From Patescibacteria group bacterium UBA4664 (GTDB lineage: Bacteria > Patescibacteriota > Saccharimonadia > CAILAD01 > BJGX01): a stretch of 14,753 bases of DNA. This document shows positions 1 to 6,635 of this stretch, piece by piece. The stretch spans positions 1 through 14,753 of the forward strand of contig CALRAY010000008.1 of the NCBI GenBank assembly GCA_943353705.1, written 5' to 3'. Each line of letters starts with the position of its first letter. Position 1 is the first letter of the stretch. Made by a program: the position numbers and the translations under genes. Below the pieces are notes generated by a model. It did not search any database. It was not told the origin of the DNA and was given only the letters and a program-made list of their open reading frames with translations.

Positions 1-122
1 GCATTTGCAGGATTACTTAAAGATACTTGTGACTGGCCAAGTACAATCGAAAATACAACAAATGCAAACAATACAAAAACCGATACCACGCTCATTGCCG
101 GGCGGTGCTTCTTCCCCTTCAT
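1..122 (-). CDS. N-terminal fragment of a membrane-anchored or secreted protein (runs off left edge)
   Basis: Reading the minus strand from an ATG at 122, the frame stays open to the window edge and gives about 40 residues. A short basic N-terminus (MKGKKHRP) is followed by a hydrophobic stretch at about residues 11-28 (VVSVFVLFAFVVFSIVLG) and then a polar segment. This is the pattern of a signal anchor or uncleaved signal peptide. There is no good Shine-Dalgarno before the ATG. The frame stays open upstream for about 39 codons without another ATG, GTG or TTG. A second in-frame ATG sits at codon 10, so the exact start is uncertain. The function cannot be told from this fragment. It lies downstream of pcrA in the same direction, separated by about 190 bp. 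Confidence 0.6.
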   Translation of the reverse strand, partial: MKGKKHRPAMSVVSVFVLFAFVVFSIVLGQSQVSLSNPAN

Positions 123-182
123 GGTCAGGTTTAGTCTTTTTCTTTGATATTCAGAACGATTACTAAACTTTGGTAAAATAAT

Positions 183-213
183 AAGCCTCTTTAAAATTAT
201 TGTATAAAGGCTT
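183..213 (-). terminator. Possible terminator hairpin downstream of pcrA
   Basis: AAGCCT (183-188) pairs with AGGCTT (208-213), and the inner bases can add a few A-T pairs. Read on the minus strand, the right arm comes first and the hairpin is followed by TTATTATTTT. It lies about 100 nt past the pcrA stop. The stem is short and the loop AT-rich, so this is a modest candidate. The rest of 123-311 shows no gene. Confidence 0.35.
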
Positions 214-311
214 TTGTTTTTGTTTGTATGTCGTAGTTAATTCTATCGTTAAGCATAAGTGCTTGTCAATTCAAAAATGTCATATTAATACGATTAATAA
301 TGCTTTATAGG

Positions 312-2459
312 TTACATTTTTTTGAGCGGTGCGTACTGCAAATTTAAAGTCTTAACCTGCCCCGATTCAAAGCTAACTTCTACCTCTGAATCAGTGACCG
401 ATAATACCTTCCCCTTGCCGAAGGTGGGGTGCATGACCTTATCGCCAGGTTCCACCTGAGCGACCTCTACATCGTCCGGGAAGTCACTTTCAAACACTTC
501 GCGCCTAGCTGATGCAAAGTTAGCATTTAGTGAGCCAGTAGGCTCTTCAACCATTTCTTCTGGGATGTCAGATATAAATCGCGCCGGCACATTATGCTGT
601 GTGTTCCCATATAACATTCTCGATGAGGCATGCAGCATATATAGCTGTTGCTTGGCCCTGGTCATACCTACATAACAAAGTCGCCTCTCTTCTTCGAGCT
701 CATCGGGCGCAAAGAATGTTCGTGAATGCGGGAACACCCCCTCTTCCATACCTGCCATGAAAACCACCTCAAATTCAAGGCCTTTGGCAGCGTGCAAGGT
801 CATAAGGCTTACTGAATCCTTCATCCCATCATGGGCATCCAGGTCAGACACGAGTGCTACTTCTGTTAAAAATGTTTCCAGACTAATGTCTTTATAGACT
901 TTTGCCACCCCTAGAAGTTCCTGAACGTTTTCTATTCTATCTTCTGCCGAAATAGTTCCATCCTGAAGATAGTCGATATAATCAATGCGCGTTATCAATG
1001 TATTCATCAAGTCATAAATACCCAGCCCCTCTTGCGAGCTGATATCTATAAGCGTCTTGCCTAATCTTTCTATTTCTTTAAGTGCCTTGCCTCTGAGCCC
1101 GGGGATTATGCTTGGATTAGCCAGCGTCTCGAGGACATTAGCTTCATACTTTTCTATATAATCTATAACTAAGGAAACACTCTTTGCACCGACTCCACGC
1201 GTTGGAACATTTAGAATACGCCCCAAGCTAACCGAATCATTAGGCTGAAATATAACTCTCATATAAGCGATAATGTCTTTAACTTCTCGACGATCATAGA
1301 ACCTGGTTCCGCCAACCACTTGATAAGAAATATTATAGCGCAAAAAGCTTTCTTCCAGACTTCTAGACTGAGCGTTAGTTCGATACAAAACTGCAAAGTC
1401 GCTTAGCCTTAAGCTAGGGTTCGCCCCTCTAAGGCGCTCAATGGTCTGGATAATTGTTCTGCCTTCGGCCATTTCGTCCTGAACAGACAATACGTGCACC
1501 TTTTCGCCTAAACCTAAATCCGTCCACAATTTCTTACTACTACGAGATATGTTCTTTGTAATTACAGAATGTGCGGCATCCAGGATCATTTGGGTTGAAC
1601 GATAATTTTGTTCTAATTTAATTAACTTGGAATTAGGATAGTCCTTTTCAAAATTCAAAATATTTTCGTAATTTGCACCCCGCCAAGAATATATACTTTG
1701 CCAATCGTCCCCTACCACACACAAGTTCTGGTGTTTTGATGCAAATAATTTTATAAGTTCATATTGAGCATGGTTGGTATCTTGGTACTCATCAACCAAG
1801 ATGTACTGGAATTGGTTTTGGTATTTCTCTAATATATCTGGGTCGGTCTTAAATAGCTTGACCAGCTCCATTATTAAATCATCAAAATCAAAAGCATTGG
1901 CCTTGCGAAGTTCGCGCTGATAGGCAGGATAAACGTCTGCAGCCATTAGCTGGATTTGATTTGAAGCCATGCTGCGATATTTTTCAGGCCCTATAAGTTC
2001 ATTTTTAGCTGAAGATATGGTCCATGCTATACCTGAAGGTGTGATTGCCTTGTCGCTAACATGCATAGATTTTAGTATTTTCTTAATTAGTGCCTGTGAA
2101 TCGCCAGAGTCATATATTAAGAAATTACTGCGCATCCCAATTCTATCGGCCTCGCGCCTAAGTATCTTATTGGCAATCGAATGGAATGTACCTAAAAATG
2201 GCACTGGATTAGATCCCGACTCATCAAAGCCAAGTAGTCTAGACACCCTCGAGCGCATCTCCCCTGCTGCTTTATTGGTAAAAGTTACAGCCAAGATGTT
2301 TGATGGTGGCAAATTCTTTTCTGATATTAAATAGGCAATACGATGGGTCAGAGTTTTGGTCTTCCCGCTACCAGCACCGGCCAACATCAATATTGGGCCA
2401 TCGGTCATACGGACAGCCTCAGCTTGGGCTTTATTTAAGCCAACGAATAATTTACTCAT
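312..2459 (-). CDS. pcrA: ATP-dependent DNA helicase PcrA/UvrD (SF1A)
   Basis: This is a 3'-5' DNA helicase of the UvrD/PcrA/Rep group, active in nucleotide excision repair and in clearing blocked or recombining DNA. All SF1 motifs are visible: Q-motif around Gln12, Walker A AGAGSGKT (27-34), Ia TFTNKAA (59-65), Walker B DEYQD (223-227), III GDDWQSIYSWRGA (250-262), IV QNYRST, V TLHAAKGLEFE and VI VGMTRAKQQLY. The last ~45 residues (GDKVMHPTFGKGKV and after) match the PcrA C-terminal Tudor-like RNA-polymerase-binding domain, which favours PcrA over Rep. The length of 715 aa is normal for the family. The ATG at 2459 begins MSKLFVGLN, just before the Q-motif. Its Shine-Dalgarno (AAGGTG, 2472-2477) is 12 nt away and better spaced to a three-codon reading frame that overlaps the start. 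Confidence 0.96.
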   Translation of the reverse strand: MSKLFVGLNKAQAEAVRMTDGPILMLAGAGSGKTKTLTHRIAYLISEKNLPPSNILAVTFTNKAAGEMRSRVSRLLGFDESGSNPVPFLGTFHSIANKILRREADRIGMRSNFLIYDSGDSQALIKKILKSMHVSDKAITPSGIAWTISSAKNELIGPEKYRSMASNQIQLMAADVYPAYQRELRKANAFDFDDLIMELVKLFKTDPDILEKYQNQFQYILVDEYQDTNHAQYELIKLFASKHQNLCVVGDDWQSIYSWRGANYENILNFEKDYPNSKLIKLEQNYRSTQMILDAAHSVITKNISRSSKKLWTDLGLGEKVHVLSVQDEMAEGRTIIQTIERLRGANPSLRLSDFAVLYRTNAQSRSLEESFLRYNISYQVVGGTRFYDRREVKDIIAYMRVIFQPNDSVSLGRILNVPTRGVGAKSVSLVIDYIEKYEANVLETLANPSIIPGLRGKALKEIERLGKTLIDISSQEGLGIYDLMNTLITRIDYIDYLQDGTISAEDRIENVQELLGVAKVYKDISLETFLTEVALVSDLDAHDGMKDSVSLMTLHAAKGLEFEVVFMAGMEEGVFPHSRTFFAPDELEEERRLCYVGMTRAKQQLYMLHASSRMLYGNTQHNVPARFISDIPEEMVEEPTGSLNANFASARREVFESDFPDDVEVAQVEPGDKVMHPTFGKGKVLSVTDSEVEVSFESGQVKTLNLQYAPLKKM

Positions 2460-2525
2460 TTATACATGATACACCTTTATGCCTGGTTATGATAAGTATA
2501 ATATTAGCGACTTTTATAGTTTTTA

Positions 2526-2534
2526 TGGTATAAT
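2526..2534 (+). promoter_or_regulatory. Extended -10 promoter of the small secreted protein gene
   Basis: TGGTATAAT is a perfect extended -10 (TGnTATAAT) with the hexamer at 2529-2534. No convincing -35 lies 16-18 bp upstream, which extended -10 promoters can tolerate. It would give a leader of about 38 nt containing the Shine-Dalgarno AAGGGAGAA that ends a few bases before the ATG at 2579. Confidence 0.6.
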
Positions 2535-2578
2535 AAGTAATTCCACACACTACGTCTGGATGGACCAAGGGAGAAAAG

Positions 2579-2914
2579 ATGAGCAAAAGAAGAGTCATCA
2601 TAGCCGCTGCTATACTAGCGGCAATTGCGGCCCTACTATTTGGGCTCGGCGGGACATCAGCTTCGGCTGGTGGGTACTCGGGGGCGTCAACTATAGCCCT
2701 GAGTCAGATAAATGAACTAGCGCAACAATCCAAGCTAGCTCAAAAAATCTGCAATACCGAGTCTTTGACAAAACAGAAAAGAATCACAGCTAAGTTTGAT
2801 CTTCAAAGGCAAAGGCTTGATGAAGAACTCACCGGACTGGGCTACTTCTTTAGCGCACCAGACCTAATGGACTACACCATGTCGCTCACAGCTAGTGGCA
2901 AGTGTAAGTACTAG
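2579..2914 (+). CDS. Small secreted protein with two cysteines, unknown function
   Basis: A 111-residue protein with a textbook Sec signal peptide: basic MSKRR, a hydrophobic core at about 6-24 (alanine, isoleucine and leucine rich), then GGTSASA with a likely signal peptidase I site after Ala30. The predicted mature protein is about 81 residues, mostly helical and charged in the middle (roughly 42-86). It has exactly two cysteines, Cys58 and Cys109, which could form one disulfide after export. There is no lipobox and no second membrane segment. A strong Shine-Dalgarno (AAGGGAG) precedes the ATG, an extended -10 lies upstream and a bidirectional terminator follows, so it is a stand-alone transcript. 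I do not recognise the family. In a lineage with host-attached members, a surface or host-contact role is only a guess. Confidence 0.85.
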   Translation: MSKRRVIIAAAILAAIAALLFGLGGTSASAGGYSGASTIALSQINELAQQSKLAQKICNTESLTKQKRITAKFDLQRQRLDEELTGLGYFFSAPDLMDYTMSLTASGKCKY

Positions 2915-2930
2915 ATCGGCAATATAACAA

Positions 2931-2969
2931 ATACCCCGCCGTTTCACTTCAGGTGAAATAGCGGGGTAT
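2931..2969. terminator. Strong bidirectional intrinsic terminator between convergent genes
   Basis: ATACCCCGC (2931-2939) pairs with GCGGGGTAT (2961-2969), and the inner TTTCAC pairs with GTGAAA around a short TTCAG-type loop. The plus-strand exit is TTAAATTTAATT and the minus-strand exit is TTGTTATATT. It sits 16 bp after the small secreted gene and 13 bp after the ppa stop, so it can end both converging transcripts. Confidence 0.9.
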
Positions 2970-2982
2970 TAAATTTAATTAA

Positions 2983-3507
2983 CTATTTTTTATTGGCGCG
3001 CTCAATACTTTCTAGTACTACTTTCTTGGCAGCCTCGGCATCTCCCCAACCATTAAAGCTCACGCTTGTCCCACTCCAGTTGTTTTTCCAGTCTTTGTAG
3101 TGAGTATAAAAATGCTCTATTACTTTTGGAAAGTTCTCACCTAGATCACTCAGGTCTTTAATATGGTCTTTGCTAACGTCATCTGCAGGAACACAAATTA
3201 GCTTTTCGTCGCCTTCGCCGTCATCTATCATATATAAAACACCAATTGGCCTAGCCGGCACGACAGTTCCGTGTGGCACAGACTCGTCGATAATAAGTAG
3301 TCCATCTAGAGGATCACCATCGTCGCATAGAGTAGCAGGAATATAGCCATAGTCACTAGGATATCCAAGAGTAGTTCCATTTACCCTATCCAAAAACAAT
3401 CGACCCGTATCTTTGTCGTATTCATATTTATTTTTTTCGCCCTTGCGGATTTCAATTACTAAATTAATAACTTCTGGTGACTTTTCGCCATAGCTAAGTT
3501 CGGTCAT
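2983..3507 (-). CDS. ppa: Family I inorganic pyrophosphatase
   Basis: Cytoplasmic enzyme that hydrolyses pyrophosphate to two phosphates and so drives nucleic acid and aminoacyl-tRNA synthesis. The 174-aa length equals that of typical bacterial family I enzymes. The signature DGDPLDG is at 63-69, giving metal ligands Asp63, Asp65 and Asp68. Other active-site residues that line up with the E. coli enzyme are Lys27-Tyr28-Glu29, Arg41, Tyr49 and Tyr53, Asp95, Asp100 and Lys102, and Tyr137-Lys138. A perfect AAGGAG lies five bases before the ATG. It is the third gene of the pyk-tpiA-ppa run but has its own promoter directly after the tpiA stop. It ends against the shared terminator at 2931-2969. 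Confidence 0.97.
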   Translation of the reverse strand: MTELSYGEKSPEVINLVIEIRKGEKNKYEYDKDTGRLFLDRVNGTTLGYPSDYGYIPATLCDDGDPLDGLLIIDESVPHGTVVPARPIGVLYMIDDGEGDEKLICVPADDVSKDHIKDLSDLGENFPKVIEHFYTHYKDWKNNWSGTSVSFNGWGDAEAAKKVVLESIERANKK

Positions 3508-3530
3508 TACTACTCCTTGTTAATAACTAT

Positions 3531-3560
3531 ATTATAAACCTGACAGGTGTTTATTTCCAA
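3531..3560 (-). promoter_or_regulatory. ppa promoter
   Basis: On the minus strand, a -35 TTGGAA (3555-3560) is followed by an 18-bp spacer and a consensus -10 TATAAT (3531-3536). The -35 begins one base after the tpiA stop codon. The predicted start near 3524 leaves a short leader with the AAGGAG Shine-Dalgarno. This lets ppa be expressed apart from the glycolytic genes upstream. Confidence 0.7.
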
Positions 3561-3561
3561 A

Positions 3562-4302
3562 TTAAAGCTGGCATATTTTGCTAAATTGGCGGTAATTTAG
3601 GCTGGCACCCCCAACGAGCAGTCCGCCACAGAATTCTGCATTCAGATAAGATAATGCATTATCAGAGTTAACACTCCCTCCGTACAATATTCTTATTTTT
3701 CTAGCTATCTCGGATTGGTATTTATTAATTAGAAACTTATGAATACAATTTATCATCTGCTCAACGTCGTAGGGCTCGGCACTTTCGCCAGTCCCAATCG
3801 CCCAGACTGGCTCATACGCGATAACCACTTTAGAAACTTCCTTAATGGTAAGCTCGGATAGATCTTCTGCTAGCTGATCTAGTACCGTTCTCTTGGCTAA
3901 GCCTTCGTGCCTTTGATTTAAGTTCTCGCCGACGCACAAAACTGGTGTTAGCCCATTCCGTATTGCTGCCGAAACCTTTAAAGATATCTGCTCATCGTCT
4001 TCGCCGAAATTAACTCTGCGTTCGGAGTGTCCTACGATACAGTACTTTGCTAATCCTTTTAGCATTGGGCCGCTTATTTCTCCAGTGAAGGCTCCGTCGT
4101 CATTATTATTTATGTTTTGTGCTCCAACCTTTATTTTCGATTCCTTCAGCTCATGAGATACGGCATGCAGCGAAATAAAATTTGGACAAACGACGATATC
4201 AGCAGTTGGTTTTTCAATATTAATTTCTAATCTATCAGCCAACACCAAAGACTGGCGTATACTCAAATTCATTTTCCAGTTACCAACAATTAATTTTTTC
4301 AT
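3562..4302 (-). CDS. tpiA: Triosephosphate isomerase
   Basis: Interconverts dihydroxyacetone phosphate and glyceraldehyde 3-phosphate, as a cytoplasmic TIM-barrel homodimer. The substrate-binding GNWKMN is at 7-12 (Asn8, Lys10), the electrophile His92 lies in VGHSERR (90-96), and the catalytic base Glu164 lies in AYEPVWAIGTG, where loop 6 begins. The phosphate-binding YGGSVN and GGLLVGGASL segments are in the last 40 residues. The 246-aa length is normal. Its ATG overlaps the pyk stop as ATGA, and a GGAGGT Shine-Dalgarno (4306-4311) lies inside the 3' end of pyk, so translation is probably coupled. There is no promoter between the two genes. Confidence 0.97.
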   Translation of the reverse strand: MKKLIVGNWKMNLSIRQSLVLADRLEINIEKPTADIVVCPNFISLHAVSHELKESKIKVGAQNINNNDDGAFTGEISGPMLKGLAKYCIVGHSERRVNFGEDDEQISLKVSAAIRNGLTPVLCVGENLNQRHEGLAKRTVLDQLAEDLSELTIKEVSKVVIAYEPVWAIGTGESAEPYDVEQMINCIHKFLINKYQSEIARKIRILYGGSVNSDNALSYLNAEFCGGLLVGGASLNYRQFSKICQL

Positions 4303-5834
4303 TCAACCTCCAATAGTCTTACAGTGTCAGTTCCACCCGCAACATCTTCATTGCGACCAAAGGCTTCAACTACCCAGTCACCCTTACTGATGCTTTTTCT
4401 GTCTTTGAGTTTTCTAATAATCGTAGCTTTACGATTCTTGGATTTGGATATCAAAAATGTTTTGCCACCCCAGACAATAGAGCATTGATTGCAGACCTTA
4501 GCAGTCGGGCTAATTATTATAATCGGGCAATTAGGACGTAGGCTAGAAATACTTAGGGCTGTGGAACCCGTAAGGGTCTCTGCCAGAATTACTTTTGCAT
4601 TCAATTGATCAGCAAGAGTTATAGCCGCAAAACTAACACTAGTCTGAGCTGCCTCAGATGAAATATTAGGTGATATTTTAGGTTGCTTTGAAAATACCAA
4701 TCGTGTTTTCTCGCCTATTTTATTTAGTATGCTGTCCTCGCTCGGTTCAATAATGGAAACGGCATCTGTATCGCCGCTTGAGAAATCTATTGAGGCTAGC
4801 GTATTAACAAAATATTGTTCTGCACTCAAAACTATTTTTTTCATCATCGCTACCGTTTCGACTGGGAACTGCCCGATAGCCGACTCGCCAGACAGCATCA
4901 AGCTATCAACCCCAAGACTAACTGCGGTGGCTACATCGTTCGCCTCGGCTCTACTAGGAGTTAGGCTTGTCATCATGCTCTCCATCATTTGGGTCGCCAT
5001 AATTACCGGCTTCTTGTACCTTCTACAGAGCAGGATTATCTCTCTGCCAATAATCGGTACTCGTTCAGGTCCGACCTCGATTGCTAAATCCCCACGTGCA
5101 ATCATCACTACATCGCTAGCTTTAATTATTTCTTCGAGATTTTCGACCGCAGCTTTTGTTTCAATTTTAGCGATAATCTTGGCATTTGCCTTATGCTTAG
5201 CTAGCTCATTGCGAACATCATGAATATCCTGCGCTCTATTTACAAAGCTAACGGCAACATAATCAGCATCTAACTTACGGGTCACTGTCAGGTCATTTTT
5301 GTCTTTCTCGCTTATGACGCCACTTTTAAAGATTGTATCTGGCAGATTAATGCCATGCCCACTCATTATCTTTCCAGAGTTAAGAGCCTTGGCTGTAATT
5401 ACTTTTTTCTCTATTGATGTAATCTCGGTTTGAATCTGACCATCTCTTAAAAATAGTCGTTCGCCTTTTTTTACTTGGGCGGCAAAGTCATATTGTGTCG
5501 GCAGGATACCATCAGGACTATCATCGCCATGCTTGAATTTTATAGTTTGGCCAGCCGCAATTTCGATGCCACCACTTGGCAACTTGCCAAGCACCATTTT
5601 CGGACCAGGCAAATCTTGTATAATCGCTACCGACCTGTCGAGCTTTTTTGCTTCGCTTCGCACCAGCAGTGCTACATCGCAATGCCATTTGTGAGTATTG
5701 TGGCTAAAATTCAATCTTATTCCATTAACGCCAGCCTCAAGCAATGCGCCAATCTTTTCTTGGCTTGCAGGCCCTAGTGTAGCTATAATCTTAGTTTTTT
5801 TATAATGCCTAGCATCTATCGCGTTATGAATCAT
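4299..5834 (-). CDS. pyk: Pyruvate kinase
   Basis: Converts phosphoenolpyruvate and ADP to pyruvate and ATP. The barrel begins at KTKIIATLGPAS (13-24) and continues GIRLNFSHN (38-46, Arg40). A B-domain insert spans roughly 83-170. Catalytic Lys223 and Glu225 lie in IAKIETKAAVENLEEI, Asp249 in ARGDLAIEVG, and Thr281 in MATQMMESM. The C-terminal domain is about 385-511. Length (511 aa) is slightly above E. coli PykA. Oddities: Lys79 in GPKMVLG takes the place of the Glu found in K+-dependent enzymes, Val81 replaces a usually conserved Arg, and GESA replaces GETA (Ser318). The ATG at 5834 is the only plausible start, has no Shine-Dalgarno, and lies 7 nt from a -10 box. It overlaps tpiA by ATGA. 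Confidence 0.96.
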   Translation of the reverse strand: MIHNAIDARHYKKTKIIATLGPASQEKIGALLEAGVNGIRLNFSHNTHKWHCDVALLVRSEAKKLDRSVAIIQDLPGPKMVLGKLPSGGIEIAAGQTIKFKHGDDSPDGILPTQYDFAAQVKKGERLFLRDGQIQTEITSIEKKVITAKALNSGKIMSGHGINLPDTIFKSGVISEKDKNDLTVTRKLDADYVAVSFVNRAQDIHDVRNELAKHKANAKIIAKIETKAAVENLEEIIKASDVVMIARGDLAIEVGPERVPIIGREIILLCRRYKKPVIMATQMMESMMTSLTPSRAEANDVATAVSLGVDSLMLSGESAIGQFPVETVAMMKKIVLSAEQYFVNTLASIDFSSGDTDAVSIIEPSEDSILNKIGEKTRLVFSKQPKISPNISSEAAQTSVSFAAITLADQLNAKVILAETLTGSTALSISSLRPNCPIIIISPTAKVCNQCSIVWGGKTFLISKSKNRKATIIRKLKDRKSISKGDWVVEAFGRNEDVAGGTDTVRLLEVE

Positions 5835-5841
5835 ACTTATA

Positions 5842-5870
5842 ATTGTAAAGCTTTTTTGCAGTTACGTAAA
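5842..5870 (-). promoter_or_regulatory. pyk promoter, predicted leaderless start
   Basis: On the minus strand, -35 TTTACG (5865-5870), a 17-bp spacer and -10 TACAAT (5842-5847). Only seven bases separate the -10 from the ATG, which puts the transcription start at or next to the start codon. No Shine-Dalgarno-like sequence occurs in between. It would serve pyk and, through coupling, tpiA. Confidence 0.6.
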
Positions 5871-5901
5871 AGGATTAGATAAGAAATATTTACTGCCTTA
5901 A

Positions 5902-6270
5902 TTATTCTTTACCGAGTAGTCTCTTGAAAAAGCCTGGTTTTTTTGGCTGCACTGAATCTTCAGAAGTACCTTCACTCTGAATATCGGCTGGCTGAGCAGC
6001 TTGGGCTGCTACATTATCCGTATTATTTTCCTCGCCTAGAAGAAATACTTTATCTGCGGGTACAGGATCAGAAGTAGACGGATTTGGTGTCCGTCTGATG
6101 GTAGGCCCCATTCCTCTTTTACTCGAGGCGGATTCTTCTCTTTGCTGAGCTAATAATTTTTCTCTGTCTATTTCTGCTTGTCTTGCTTTATCCTCATGCC
6201 CTTCGGGCCTTAAATCAACTACATGATTAGTTGGATGAAAGTTTTCGACAGTTTGCTGCGTTTTTGACAT
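5902..6270 (-). CDS. Small disordered protein with basic hydrophobic C-terminal motif, unknown
   Basis: A 122-residue hydrophilic protein rich in Glu, Gln, Ser, Pro and Asn, with no signal peptide and no membrane helix. Residues 22-46 are strongly charged and could form a helix. Residues 47-108 look disordered. The chain ends in a compact basic and aromatic motif, KKPGFFKRLLGKE (110-122), which could bind a membrane or a partner protein. The gene looks real: its Shine-Dalgarno AAGGGAG is well placed before the ATG, and a near-consensus promoter lies at 6301-6329. It lies directly upstream of pyk in the same direction, with no obvious terminator between, so some read-through into pyk is possible. 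I do not recognise a family. Confidence 0.75.
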   Translation of the reverse strand: MSKTQQTVENFHPTNHVVDLRPEGHEDKARQAEIDREKLLAQQREESASSKRGMGPTIRRTPNPSTSDPVPADKVFLLGEENNTDNVAAQAAQPADIQSEGTSEDSVQPKKPGFFKRLLGKE

Positions 6271-6300
6271 TTTGCTCCCTTATTTGTCTAATGCTTATAA

Positions 6301-6329
6301 TTTATACACGCTTTGGCTTATCGTGTCCA
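6301..6329 (-). promoter_or_regulatory. Promoter of the small disordered protein gene
   Basis: On the minus strand, -35 TGGACA (6324-6329, five of six matches), a 17-bp spacer and -10 TATAAA (6301-6306). Transcription would begin about 25 nt before the start codon. It is back to back with the tRNA-Glu promoter, with the two -35 boxes nine bases apart. Confidence 0.7.
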
Positions 6330-6338
6330 ATTTGTAGG

Positions 6339-6367
6339 TTGAAATTAGTCCGTAAATATGTTAGAAT
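6339..6367 (+). promoter_or_regulatory. tRNA-Glu promoter
   Basis: -35 TTGAAA (6339-6344), a 17-bp spacer and -10 TAGAAT (6362-6367), with an upstream TG (6359-6360) that makes it an extended -10. Predicted start near 6374 leaves a 5' leader of about 25 nt for RNase P to remove. This near-ideal promoter fits a stable RNA gene. Confidence 0.7.
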
Positions 6368-6398
6368 TGTATGGTTATTTTATAAGAAAACAGTTGAT

Positions 6399-6473
6399 GG
6401 TCCCATCGTCTAGCGGTTAGGACACCGGGTTTTCATCCCGGCAACCGGAGTTCGATTCTCCGTGGGATCACCA
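6399..6473 (+). tRNA. tRNA-Glu (anticodon UUC), CCA encoded
   Basis: The cloverleaf folds cleanly. The acceptor stem GGTCCCA pairs with TGGGATC (one G-T pair). The D-arm contains AGCGGTTAGGA. The anticodon stem CCGGG/CCCGG encloses the loop TTTTCAT, giving anticodon TTC. The T-arm is CGGAG/CTCCG around TTCGATT. The discriminator is A6470, and the CCA end (6471-6473) is in the gene. It is a single tRNA transcript with its own promoter and terminator. Confidence 0.97.
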
Positions 6474-6511
6474 TAAAAAACGCCTGAGCTCGTCTCGGGC
6501 TTTTTTTATGG
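6471..6511 (+). terminator. Intrinsic terminator of tRNA-Glu
   Basis: GCCTGAG (6482-6488) pairs with CTCGGGC (6494-6500) around a CTCGT loop, followed by seven T residues (6501-6507). The flanks CCATAAAAAA and TTTTTTTATGG extend the pairing, beginning at the CCA of the tRNA. The A-run on the other side means it could also act on minus-strand transcripts. Confidence 0.92.
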
Positions 6512-6635
6512 GTGTTCGACTCGATGATTAATCAAAGCTATAAAACTCTAGTGACCATTAATATGCCATATAAAATGAATAGATTACTGCCAATGTTTAT
6601 GATTTTATTGTAGTATTAAATAAAGGATAAAACTT

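Noticed and set aside
251..264. Small hairpin AAGCA-TAAG-TGCTT just past pcrA
   Set aside because: A five-base stem with no T-tract is too weak to call.
1969..2334. Plus-strand open frame of 121 codons opposite pcrA
   Set aside because: It lies wholly inside the conserved helicase domain on the other strand, has no SD or promoter, and its product has no coherent domain.
2300..2715. Overlapping plus-strand frames across the pcrA start and into the small secreted gene
   Set aside because: They overlap two better supported genes and have no SD. The 2579 frame has the signal peptide, SD and promoter.
4729..5223. Plus-strand open frame of 164 codons opposite pyk
   Set aside because: It is antisense to conserved pyruvate kinase motifs, with hydrophobic low-complexity composition typical of shadow frames.
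6512..6635. TATAAAAT at 6569 and other AT-rich boxes as a promoter for the D-lactate dehydrogenase gene
   Set aside because: No -35 or extended -10 could be paired with them at proper spacing; the AT-rich background makes such matches common.
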